Shown piece by piece: positions 52,471-60,004 of a stretch of 64,000 bases of DNA. This DNA is from a virus: IMG/VR virus record IMGVR_UViG_3300031576_000018, positions 26,840 through 90,839 of that record; one strand, given 5' to 3'. Position numbers and translations under genes: made by a program. The notes under the pieces are model-generated. The model saw only the letters and a program-made list of their open reading frames with translations. It did no database searches and was not told the origin of the DNA. Numbering within the stretch: position 1 is the first letter of the stretch; every line of letters begins with the position of its first letter.

Positions 52471-52726
52471 ATTGTATGTCCAGTTGAGAGACGGTACAGT
52501 AGAGGCTTCTTTCCCTCGTAATGTAGGATTAAGCCTGTACAAAGCTAAAATACACTTGATTGATATTCTACAAGGCTACGTACTTGTCTCTCAAGCTGAA
52601 CAGCTTAAGTCAATTATTGTTTTCTTAACGGATGAAGAGCGCAAGGTATTAAATAGACGTTGTAAAGCAGGTCTTAGAAGACTCGAACACGTAGAACCTA
52701 TTAAAATAGTAAAGAGGAAAAAATGA
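52385..52726 (+). CDS. small basic protein, unknown
   Basis: A 113-residue basic protein. The start is uncertain: ATG 52385 overlaps the preceding gene by 86 bases, while TTG 52472 after CAGGAA would follow its stop directly. Beta strands near RLYVQLRDGTVEASF and a basic C-terminus. Confidence 0.45.
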   Translation: MSSLTNPHRLPQKYIFRQVLFKGQQTGTRLYVQLRDGTVEASFPRNVGLSLYKAKIHLIDILQGYVLVSQAEQLKSIIVFLTDEERKVLNRRCKAGLRRLEHVEPIKIVKRKK

Positions 52727-53190
52727 AAAGAATGTGGTGTGTACACCCACGCTATTTACCAGACCATATTTTAGTGGAATCTTGGAAGTATTGTATTAAG
52801 CTACAGAAGGATATGATATTTGGAGGTGTTCCTAGACAGGAAGATCCTTTACTCCACGAGCTATTCCAACAGGACTACCCAATGGAGTACCTAGGGGATT
52901 ACCTGATGTCTCTCCTTGAAGAAGGAAGGGTTAGAGGGATTGGATTTACTTTAGCTGAAATTCATACGTCAGAAAGAAATCCCAACCTGACAAAGTTCTA
53001 CATTAAGACAGATGAGCTAAGAACTGACTTTTTGACTTTGCGTGAAAGGGCTACTAAAGAGGGAGCTAAAACAGGCGCTATCTTAGGAGTTAAAGAAGAG
53101 AAAGGGGGTAGCTTTAACTACTTAATAGCCCTTAACCCTGTTTTTACATTAACACCGATTGCGGAGGAAAGTAATGACCAAGAAAGTTAA
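52723..53190 (+). CDS. pyrimidine-dimer DNA glycosylase (EndoV-like)
   Basis: A 155-residue protein. MKRMWCVHPRYLPDHILVESW near the start, then DPLLHELFQQ, YLGDYLMSLLEEGRVRGIGF, matches the pyrimidine-dimer glycosylase family related to T4 endonuclease V, whose hallmark is MRxWSxHPxYLDxxxLxxxWRE followed by a P-x-L-x-x-F segment and an RGYxF motif. It would excise UV dimers in phage or host DNA. The C-terminus beyond residue 120 is less conserved. Confidence 0.6.
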   Translation: MKRMWCVHPRYLPDHILVESWKYCIKLQKDMIFGGVPRQEDPLLHELFQQDYPMEYLGDYLMSLLEEGRVRGIGFTLAEIHTSERNPNLTKFYIKTDELRTDFLTLRERATKEGAKTGAILGVKEEKGGSFNYLIALNPVFTLTPIAEESNDQES

Positions 53191-53596
53191 ACAACCCACA
53201 CCCAAAGAACTTATTAAAAGAACTAAGTCTGTGGGTCTTCAAAATGCCAAGAAAGAGAATCCAAGAAGCGAGTTTATTCGTGTTCGTCTATCAACTGAAC
53301 AGCTTAATAAGCTGTTAGCTGTTTTCTCAATAGAGTCTACTCAGGTAAGGGAGAAGATTAGAGATTTGTTACTTTCTCAGAGTGAGAAGTTAAATCTCGA
53401 TAAAGTAGAAAAAAGAACTTATGTGTATGGCACAGAAGGATATACACAGTACTTTTCTATAAGAGTGACTAAAGCCGGTAAAAAGAAGTGCTTTCTGTTT
53501 AAGCCTAAAGCGTATACAGAGGCAGAATATATAAGAAAGGTGATCGAGTATGCCTGTAGCGGAAGAGAAGTACCGGTACAAGCTAGCACTGACTAG
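53174..53596 (+). CDS. RHH-like basic protein
   Basis: A 140-residue basic protein from ATG 53174 (GGAGGAAAG). Residues 33-70 (FIRVRLSTEQLNKLLAVFSI, then QVREKIRDLLL) fit a ribbon-helix-helix pattern. A C-terminal beta region follows. Perhaps a DNA-binding regulator. Confidence 0.45.
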   Translation: MTKKVKQPTPKELIKRTKSVGLQNAKKENPRSEFIRVRLSTEQLNKLLAVFSIESTQVREKIRDLLLSQSEKLNLDKVEKRTYVYGTEGYTQYFSIRVTKAGKKKCFLFKPKAYTEAEYIRKVIEYACSGREVPVQASTD

Positions 53597-53765
53597 CTGT
53601 CCAGAGTGTAGCCTCCCTACCTATGAAGTATTAGAACACTTGGGAGAGAGTAATAAGTTTATTAAGCTAATTGACGTTCAACTGTTAAAACCAGCTATAC
53701 CCTTTATTGATTACCAGGAGCATGAATGTGAAGAAGAGCAAGAAGAAAATACTCAACCAGATTAA
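53550..53765 (+). CDS. small protein with one CxxC
   Basis: A 71-residue protein overlapping both neighbours. TSCPEC and a later EHEC could bind one zinc. Acidic tail. No family recognised. Confidence 0.45.
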   Translation: MPVAEEKYRYKLALTSCPECSLPTYEVLEHLGESNKFIKLIDVQLLKPAIPFIDYQEHECEEEQEENTQPD

Positions 53766-54468
53766 GAATCTTTTACAGTTGGGAACCTCACCTAATCAAA
53801 ATGAAGCAGAAGCCGCTTTGGCTAAAGCCTATGAGTTAATGGAGAGGTATAACTTCTCTGAAGACCAGGTACAAGGTAGTTCAATCTCACACACTGACGT
53901 GGCTACCTTTGAAACGGTTCCCATTTTTCTCCCATTTATTGCAGAGCTGCTTAGAAACTTTTTCTTTACTGAAGTTCTGGTAAATAAAGAGGCTCCACAT
54001 AGAGTCTGTGTTCTGTGTGAGAGCAAATATACCGCTGGTTCAACACAGTTCTTTAAGTATTTGGTAGAAACGCTAGAGACAAATATTCCACAGACAGTGG
54101 ACGTGTTCTCTCAAGTTAATATAGCATTTGCACTATTTCAGCACAGCCCTCTTTATAGAGAAGAAATTAATAGTGGGTCTAATTTTAGGACTACTTTAGA
54201 GGCAGAGAAACTATCGTATCTTGTGGGATTTTTTCAGGCACTTACGGCTAAGTTCTCACAAGTTAAGCAGGATCTACGCAAAGAAGGGCTTGTCCTGGTG
54301 AATAGGTCTCCAGAAGTAGAAGCGGTTATGGAAAAGGTAGGCAGAAAAGATTTTAATAGTGTTGGGCAACAGAAACAAATAGGCGATACAGCGATGCTGA
54401 TGAGGGGCTATAGGGATGGAAACAAAATGAGTATAAACCAGCAAATAGGAGCTAAACGTGGATTATAA
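53722..54468 (+). CDS. DUF2786-type protein
   Basis: A 248-residue protein from ATG 53722 (AGGAG). Residues 8-45 (KILNQIKNLLQLGTSPNQNEAEAALAKAYELMERYNFSE) match the DUF2786 pattern of lysine/leucine helix, spacing SPNxxEA and LMxxYN. Function unknown; widespread in phages and mobile elements. Confidence 0.65.
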   Translation: MNVKKSKKKILNQIKNLLQLGTSPNQNEAEAALAKAYELMERYNFSEDQVQGSSISHTDVATFETVPIFLPFIAELLRNFFFTEVLVNKEAPHRVCVLCESKYTAGSTQFFKYLVETLETNIPQTVDVFSQVNIAFALFQHSPLYREEINSGSNFRTTLEAEKLSYLVGFFQALTAKFSQVKQDLRKEGLVLVNRSPEVEAVMEKVGRKDFNSVGQQKQIGDTAMLMRGYRDGNKMSINQQIGAKRGL

Positions 54469-54742
54469 AGTAATTATGGTATTTCCAACACCCGTTGTGT
54501 TTGGGTTTACCGATGAAATGCAGTTGAGACAAGTTATTGTAAAAGCGATAAATAGTATGGCTACGCTGAAGAGCGACCTTACAATATACAACAATAGAAA
54601 CATTCACTTTCCCCTTACTACCTTTTTTCCAGAGCGGGTAGAGAGAGTGCTTAGAAATATTATTTTCTGTTCCTTTAGACCTACTAGTGTCACACTTAGT
54701 CAGTTTAAAGCAGACAAAACAGAAATGAGTTTTGCCCCATGA
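54458..54742 (+). CDS. unknown protein
   Basis: A 94-residue alpha/beta protein with a GTG start inside the DUF2786 gene. No motif recognised. Confidence 0.5.
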   Translation: MDYKVIMVFPTPVVFGFTDEMQLRQVIVKAINSMATLKSDLTIYNNRNIHFPLTTFFPERVERVLRNIIFCSFRPTSVTLSQFKADKTEMSFAP

Positions 54743-55077
54743 CAGTGTGGATTCCTGTAAGTCAAGAATTACCCCCAAAAGATCAAAGTAACTTGAACAC
54801 GTCTATAGAAGTTTTGGTTACAAGGAATTTTTCGCATAGCGGGTCTGACATTTACATAGCCAATTTTTCTTTTGCCAAGAATTTATGGGTAGACCAACTT
54901 AATTTAATAGTAGATAACGTAGTGGCTTGGGCTTATTTGCCAGAACCATACACAAAAGATGTTTTTCACCAAGAAATATCTTTAAAAGAGCAACACGCTC
55001 AGTTAACCCTAGAATTGTATAAAAACGCTGCGATAAGGAATAGGCTATTTTATGAAAAAATTAGAGGAAACGACTGA
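54739..55077 (+). CDS. DUF551-type protein
   Basis: A 112-residue protein coupled to the preceding gene (ATGA). It starts MTVWIPVSQELPPKD, has IEVLV strands and continues to NVVAWAYLPEPY, the DUF551 signature (W-I-P-V-x-x-x-L-P to V-x-W-x-x-L-P-x-P). Role unknown; common in phage early regions. Confidence 0.65.
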   Translation: MTVWIPVSQELPPKDQSNLNTSIEVLVTRNFSHSGSDIYIANFSFAKNLWVDQLNLIVDNVVAWAYLPEPYTKDVFHQEISLKEQHAQLTLELYKNAAIRNRLFYEKIRGND

Positions 55078-55100
55078 GTAAAGATGAGTTTTGCACCATA

Positions 55101-55802
55101 ATGGGATTACACTTTACACCCGAAGAGAAGGCTTATGTTTCTGCAAATTTTTCCTGGGGAAAAGGAATTATAAAAGAGATAACTAAGGACTTAAACCGGC
55201 AGTTTAATCTTAATAGAAAACCAGACAGTGTTAGGAGAGTTGCTAAAAGTTTGGGTGTTACCAGAGGGATAGTAAAATTACCTTGGCATTATTCTCAATC
55301 CTATATTGAACAAAAAAGTCATTTCCCACAAGATAGAATATCTAGGCTGGTTATCAAAGGTACAGTTCCTTCTGTACCCTATCAAAGGTTTGTTCACGTT
55401 GATTTTTTAGCACTTAGACGATACGTAATTAGCGAACCCGTTTTGTACGGATATAAAAGGTATCAATGCTTAGTGTGCGCGGTCCCACTGCAAGGAGATT
55501 TATTGTGTACCTTTCACATCCCTGTAGAAGAACCAAAACCCAGTAAGCCAAGAGACAGCATTAATCTAAAGCTAGAGCCCACGACTCATATTGATGCGAT
55601 AGGGAGTCTTTTAAGGCAGATTAGAGAGTCTAGAGGGTTAACACTCAGGGAATTAGAAGCCAAGTCGGGTTATGACAGGGACGTTTTATCAAAGTTAGAG
55701 AGAAACCAAAACAACGCTTATGTCCACTTTACCCATTTGTTAGACATAGCGACTGCCTTGGGGTACGAAGTCAGTTTAAGACTAGACAAGAAAAAGAAAT
55801 AA
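55101..55802 (+). CDS. XRE-family regulator with N-terminal HTH-like region
   Basis: A 233-residue protein. Residues 170-225 (IGSLLRQIRESRGLTLRELEAKSGYDRDVLSKLERNQNN) form a Cro/CI-type HTH. The N-terminal 50 residues (FTPEEKAYVSANFSWG, then RKPDSVRRVAKSLGVTRG) look like a second HTH. CxxC near residue 124 (CLVCAVP) with a later C-x(3)-H (CTFHIP) might bind zinc. Likely a transcription regulator of the phage program. Confidence 0.7.
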   Translation: MGLHFTPEEKAYVSANFSWGKGIIKEITKDLNRQFNLNRKPDSVRRVAKSLGVTRGIVKLPWHYSQSYIEQKSHFPQDRISRLVIKGTVPSVPYQRFVHVDFLALRRYVISEPVLYGYKRYQCLVCAVPLQGDLLCTFHIPVEEPKPSKPRDSINLKLEPTTHIDAIGSLLRQIRESRGLTLRELEAKSGYDRDVLSKLERNQNNAYVHFTHLLDIATALGYEVSLRLDKKKK

Positions 55803-55846
55803 GTTTAACTTAGTTATCAAATAAGGAGAAGAAGGTACAACAGTTT

Positions 55847-56023
55847 ATGAACGAACCCAGAAGATTAAAAAAAACCACTCAAGAGAAGAAAGTAACTATT
55901 GAGGAAATTCCTCTTGGAAGTACAAAGCCAAAGGAAGCCGAAACCAAAGAACAGTTCCAAAAGCGAATGGGAGTTAATCAGCCTAGTAACCTAGTGGTTA
56001 AAGTCAGAGGTGGAACACGTTAA
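55847..56023 (+). CDS. small basic protein, 58 aa
   Basis: A 58-residue, highly charged protein with GAAGG upstream. Disordered-looking start (NEPRRLKKTTQEKKVTIEE). Last gene before promoter E. No family recognised. Confidence 0.45.
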   Translation: MNEPRRLKKTTQEKKVTIEEIPLGSTKPKEAETKEQFQKRMGVNQPSNLVVKVRGGTR

Positions 56024-56035
56024 ATTAAGCCAGAA

Positions 56036-56096
56036 GATTAACTCAGCTAATCTACTCGTTTATTTTGTTTACAATTATACCTTTTTATGGTATAAT
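56036..56096 (+). promoter_or_regulatory. repeated early-type promoter E
   Basis: TTTACA at 56068-56073, TATAAT at 56091-56096, 17-bp spacer, extended -10. Upstream bases TTAACTCAGCTAATCTA and CGTTTATTTTG match promoter B almost exactly; the spacer matches promoter C exactly. Confidence 0.88.
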
Positions 56097-56154
56097 ATAA
56101 GGTATCTTTTGAATGATTTCCTTATTCATTAGGTAGATTTTTAAAGCAATTTTT

Positions 56155-56193
56155 AATTAAGCAGGTAGACAGTCTACCTGCTTAATTTTTTTT
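56155..56193 (+). terminator. leader terminator E before the first gene
   Basis: A 16-base perfect inverted repeat (arm AATTAAGCAGGTAGAC) around one central A, then eight T (the first two within the stem). A strong terminator placed between promoter E and its gene. Confidence 0.85.
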
Positions 56194-56213
56194 ACATCAA
56201 TGGGAGTGAAACA

Positions 56214-56456
56214 ATGAACCAATATTGGGAGAACACACTAATTATAAAGAGTAAGTACTTTGAGAAGTTTATACTCTACCTGGCCGCCGTAGACTTAAAA
56301 CCAATGGGAATAAGATTCCTTGTCTTCTCCAACAACAGAGTAGACCAAGACTGGGTGTGTTGGTCACACCCACTAACAAAACTAGAAGATGCCAAAGAAG
56401 AATTTAAAAAGACCATTGAACAAATTAAGTCAATTGAAAAAGAACAAGTTACATAA
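56214..56456 (+). CDS. small unknown protein
   Basis: An 80-residue protein with GGGAG upstream, first gene after leader terminator E. Helical and charged. No family recognised. Confidence 0.55.
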   Translation: MNQYWENTLIIKSKYFEKFILYLAAVDLKPMGIRFLVFSNNRVDQDWVCWSHPLTKLEDAKEEFKKTIEQIKSIEKEQVT

Positions 56457-56488
56457 TTTTAATAATAAAAGAAAAGGATTAGCCAATT

Positions 56489-57079
56489 ATGGAAAGTACA
56501 GAAAAACAAACAAAGTCTTGGGATGTTTTATTTGGGGAATCTGAGGGGTATACAATTACCTTCGATGCTCCACAGAATATTAATATTAATCAGCAAATAG
56601 AAGCAGTCAACACAGTGGCCCCTGTCTACTTTAAGACAGCCTACACAGGATTTCAATGTATTTTACGTTCCGAAAACCCCGATGGGTATAAGTTTAAAGG
56701 TGCATTTTATACACAATCTTTTCTCCTACTTAAAAACTTTGGTAGGGAGATAGATTTAAGTACACTCAAAGGCACAGCGGTTAACTTAACTCTTCCTCAA
56801 ACGCTGTTTAAGATGACGTTTATTGAGTTAATGAACAAAGGTGAATTACCACATTTAAAAGAAGTGGTTGCCCAATGGAAAAAGGATAGAAAGTCAGAAG
56901 TAGACCCACTAAACTTTGCGGCTATTCACCAGGAAGTTATTAACTTGGAGGAGAAAGTTAAAAAAGTTATGGTGACAGAGATTACTAAGTTTTTAAATAG
57001 GCAATCAAAAGAGTTTAAGGACTTAAATCTAGTTGTGGAAGCCACAGTACCCAAGATAACAGCGTTGGTGGAAGGCTAG
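56489..57079 (+). CDS. unknown protein
   Basis: A 196-residue alpha/beta protein. Helical C-terminal half (EEKVKKVMVTEITKFLNRQ). Overlaps the PP-loop gene by one base. No family recognised. Confidence 0.55.
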   Translation: MESTEKQTKSWDVLFGESEGYTITFDAPQNININQQIEAVNTVAPVYFKTAYTGFQCILRSENPDGYKFKGAFYTQSFLLLKNFGREIDLSTLKGTAVNLTLPQTLFKMTFIELMNKGELPHLKEVVAQWKKDRKSEVDPLNFAAIHQEVINLEEKVKKVMVTEITKFLNRQSKEFKDLNLVVEATVPKITALVEG

Positions 57080-57883
57080 TGAAGCACATTATTATGTACT
57101 CCGGCGGTCTTGTAAGTTTTGGTGCTGCCAAAGTAGTTATTGATTTATATGGCAGAGAGAATGCCTACGCTCTCTTCGCTGATGTAAAGAACGAACACCC
57201 AGATTCGTACAGATTTCTAGAAGAGTCCACAGACAAATTGGGTATTCCGCTCGTAAAGATTGAAGACGGTCGAGATGTTTGGACATTGTTTATGGATCAG
57301 AAGTTTGTAGGTAACAGCCTAGTAGACCTCTGTTCTCGCATTTTAAAACGAGAGTTAATGGATAAACACCTATTCGCCCACTTTAAGCCGCATGAGTGTA
57401 TTTCTCATGTGGGTATTGATATTTCAGAGATTCATAGGTACGAGAGGTTACGACCCAGAAAACTTCCTTATTATTTTGATGCCCCTTTATTAACCACAGA
57501 GGAGTATGAAGAAGATAAGAAGTTTAAATTTAAGACCAAGGACTTAATTCCAAACTGGCTTAACTCTCTTTCTAGAGCCACCTGCGTTGTACAAGTATGG
57601 CTTTCCCAACAACAACTGTTGGGGAGCCTGTGTAAAAGCAGGTTTAGGACAATGGCGTTTGGTTTGGAAATTCTTTCCAGCCGTTTATATCAACTCTGAG
57701 AGCAGAGAGCAAGACTTTATTCGTAATGTCAGTGCAAACCATAAAGGTTTCCTACATAAGCAAATTAAAAATAAAAAAGGTTACTTAACATTAAAGCAGT
57801 ACAGAGAAGATTATCTAGAGAAAGGAAAGGTATCTAAAGAAGAGCAGCTAGACTATGGCGGTTGTGGCTGCGCTTTAGAATAA
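57079..57883 (+). pseudogene. PAPS-reductase-like PP-loop protein, frameshifted
   Basis: Two overlapping frames together give one protein of the phage and bacterial phosphoadenosine phosphosulfate reductase-like family. The first (57079-57699) has the PP-loop YSGGLVS, ALFADVKNEHPDSYRFL, IEDGRDVW and CSRILKREL. The second frame supplies LEPPALYKYGFPNNNC, WGACVKAGLGQW and a C-terminal GGCGCAL. They join near 57565-57572, where removing one T from CTTTCT restores WLNSLLEPPALYKYGF. Paired cysteines (CWGAC, CGC) could hold an Fe-S cluster. It may be real inactivation, slippage or sequence error. GTG start. Confidence 0.75.
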
Positions 57884-57885
57884 TT

Positions 57886-58134
57886 ATGAGAATACTAAAA
57901 TCGGAAGATAGCTTTTATATTGATTGTTCAACTATTTACGCTATGCAGCACGATAAGGAAGAGGAACTTTTAAAACTCTACTTTGGAAGTTCAGAAACAG
58001 TTATCATCATCCACTGTAAAGAGAAAGACTTTATTCCAAAGCGGTTGTTCACCATTTTAAAAGCAACCTGTATAACATCGGAGGTTTTAACCTACCAAGA
58101 ATTAGAAAGTCTAATAGCACTGGGGGAATATTAG
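57886..58134 (+). CDS. small unknown protein
   Basis: An 82-residue protein from ATG 57886. Alpha/beta with a KRLFTILKATCITSEVLT stretch. No family recognised. Confidence 0.5.
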   Translation: MRILKSEDSFYIDCSTIYAMQHDKEEELLKLYFGSSETVIIIHCKEKDFIPKRLFTILKATCITSEVLTYQELESLIALGEY

Positions 58135-58136
58135 TA

Positions 58137-58319
58137 GTGGAAGATTTCTTGAATAAGAACCCGGTTTGTGCGTGGGCTTTAACAGTTGTCGCTGTTTACT
58201 TAGCGACAACTATTTTGTTTCTATCCTGTCTACTTACACTTGTAAGTTGGATATGGTTGGGTGAACACATTGCGGAGTTTTTTAATTTACCAATAGAGAT
58301 ATTTTGTTTAAAGGAGTGA
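58137..58319 (+). CDS. small membrane protein
   Basis: A 60-residue protein with a GTG start. Residues 12-38 (AWALTVVAVYLATTILFLSC, then LLTLVSWIW) form a long hydrophobic segment, one or possibly two TM helices. It could be a host-interaction or holin-like protein; nothing specific. Confidence 0.55.
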   Translation: MEDFLNKNPVCAWALTVVAVYLATTILFLSCLLTLVSWIWLGEHIAEFFNLPIEIFCLKE

Positions 58320-58322
58320 ACT

Positions 58323-58934
58323 ATGAATTTCTTTGGCTTTTGTCCTCTTTGTAACATACGAGGCATTACTGGGTTTTGGTACGACCAACACGATATGCAA
58401 AATCAATTCAGAGAATGGGTGATCGGTTATAAAGTAGACACCGATCCTTACTTAGAAGGTCACGAAGTCGCTGCTTACCTAGGTGATTGTGAGAATAGTC
58501 TGCTCGACAGAGAAAGGATAAAGAGAAGCATACAAGATTGTATGCTAATGCCCTTCAACAATATTGTAGAGGCTAGAAAATCAAGTTTATCACCAAAAGA
58601 GATTCGATGTATTTCTTGTAGTAAAGATGGTGTTGTCGGGAGTGGGTTTCAGTTTATGTACGGAGATGCAGAGAAAAGTGTATTTCAGTGTAATACCTGT
58701 TACCTAAAAAGACCTACCCCACTACCAAGAATAGGACATGATTTATTAGAAGTGCTGCCGATTAAAGAGATACTTACATCTTTTAGGCATCTGAACAGGC
58801 AGAAGCAGGAGTTAGAAACTAAGCTGGTTGAAATAGATGCACTTATGCGTGAATTAGCTAATGCAGCTAGGAAACATTTACCCAATGCAGATTGGAAAGA
58901 TTTACTCGAAGAAGAAAAGAGGACAGAACTATGA
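58323..58934 (+). CDS. zinc-finger protein with coiled-coil tail
   Basis: A 203-residue protein with three CxxC pairs: FCPLCN at the start, RCISCSKDG and FQCNTCYLK in the middle, fitting one zinc ribbon plus a lone knuckle. The C-terminal 50 residues are a coiled coil (LNRQKQELETKLVEIDALMREL). DNA, RNA or protein binding is likely; no family recognised. Confidence 0.55.
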   Translation: MNFFGFCPLCNIRGITGFWYDQHDMQNQFREWVIGYKVDTDPYLEGHEVAAYLGDCENSLLDRERIKRSIQDCMLMPFNNIVEARKSSLSPKEIRCISCSKDGVVGSGFQFMYGDAEKSVFQCNTCYLKRPTPLPRIGHDLLEVLPIKEILTSFRHLNRQKQELETKLVEIDALMRELANAARKHLPNADWKDLLEEEKRTEL

Positions 58935-59206
58935 TATTAGACAACACTAAATATTTGGAGAAGGAAAGCGTAAAGAAACCTCTCCAGACGAGTGTAACGA
59001 TAGATTATGAGGTCGGTTTTATAGTCATTAGTATTCCACAACATCTTCCTATAGGAAGTGAGTCAGATTTTGAAAACAAGTTATTGAAGATAAGCATAAA
59101 AATGGATAATCCAGAGATTAAACTCAAAGGAAGAGAAAAGGTAACCTGTCCATTTAACGCATTAACAGATATAGAAATTAGGGAGAGAAGAAATGACAGA
59201 GGATAA
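58931..59206 (+). CDS. small unknown protein
   Basis: A 91-residue beta-rich protein from ATG 58931 after GAGGAC. No motif recognised. Confidence 0.5.
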   Translation: MILDNTKYLEKESVKKPLQTSVTIDYEVGFIVISIPQHLPIGSESDFENKLLKISIKMDNPEIKLKGREKVTCPFNALTDIEIRERRNDRG

Positions 59207-59402
59207 GTTATTTTGTGAACTATCTTGGGATAAGCACAAACTTACAACGGAAGAAAGAGAGAAAAGGCTTCAGGCGTTAAGAGAGCACTACAAGATGACT
59301 GACGAAGAGATGGTCACACGGTTTAAAAATGGTATTGGGTCGTGGGGATCTGGTATAACCGAGTGGTTAGTTTTAATTGGCAGAGGCGATTTGGTGCTTT
59401 GA
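59193..59402 (+). CDS. small unknown protein
   Basis: A 69-residue helical protein overlapping the preceding gene. No family recognised. Confidence 0.5.
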   Translation: MTEDKLFCELSWDKHKLTTEEREKRLQALREHYKMTDEEMVTRFKNGIGSWGSGITEWLVLIGRGDLVL

Positions 59403-59450
59403 CTAGAGAGTGATAAAAAATATGAAAGAGGACGAGGAGAGTTATAGACA

Positions 59451-59745
59451 ATGAAATTAAGTAAAGCAAACATTAAGAACCATCACAAAGCAGAGGAACT
59501 GTTAAAACGAGGAGACTTAACCAGCGATGAAAAACTATTTGTTTTCTCTCACTGGAGAGAGGATTATTACAATGTGGTTGCGCCAGTAGGCACTTTTTTA
59601 CGCCTGTTCAGTAGAACCTGTTTATCATACCTGTGGTAGAAACTGTGAGATAGAAGAGTGCACAGGAAGTGGAAATAAGTATTTTATGGAGCAAGAGATT
59701 AATTGCTTAGATGAGGTGTTGAGCTGTATAGAGACTTATAAATAG
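59451..59745 (+). pseudogene. Cys-rich small gene broken at a T6 run
   Basis: ATG 59451 opens a 62-codon frame whose last residues become unlike a protein after the six-T run at 59594-59599. In the next frame the sequence is gene-like up to 59745 (FYACSVEPVYHTCGRNCEIE, then ECTGSGNKYF and NCLDEVLSCIETYK). Removing one T joins both into a 97-residue protein with five or more cysteines, probably a metal-binding protein. Real frameshift or sequence error. Confidence 0.5.
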
Positions 59746-59763
59746 TTTAAAGGGGTAAGATAA

Positions 59764-60004
59764 ATGTTTATGGATTTAAAAGAATTGATAGTGTTTAATG
59801 CGTTAGCTAGTGAGATAGGTTAAAGAAAAGCCTTCTTGTTAAAGGATATCTATCTTAGAACGAGTTATCCCTCAGCTCCAGATGCTTAAGAGAATAAACA
59901 TTACCCAGTTGTATACCATGTTAGGAGAACTCATAGAGGATAATTTAATAGCCTGTACTAAACTTTTTAAGGGGCAAGCATACGGGTATAGAATTAATTG
60001 GTAG
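59764..60004 (+). pseudogene. remnant of a winged-helix gene
   Basis: ATG 59764 gives 19 codons (MFMDLKELIVFNALASEIG) and a stop. A second frame from 59843 reads SILERVIPQLQMLKRINITQ, then LYTMLGELIEDNLIACTKLF and GYRINW, which looks like the last helices and wing of a small winged-helix protein. At least two changes are needed to join them, so this is a decayed gene, or a real 40-residue peptide from ATG 59882. Confidence 0.4.
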
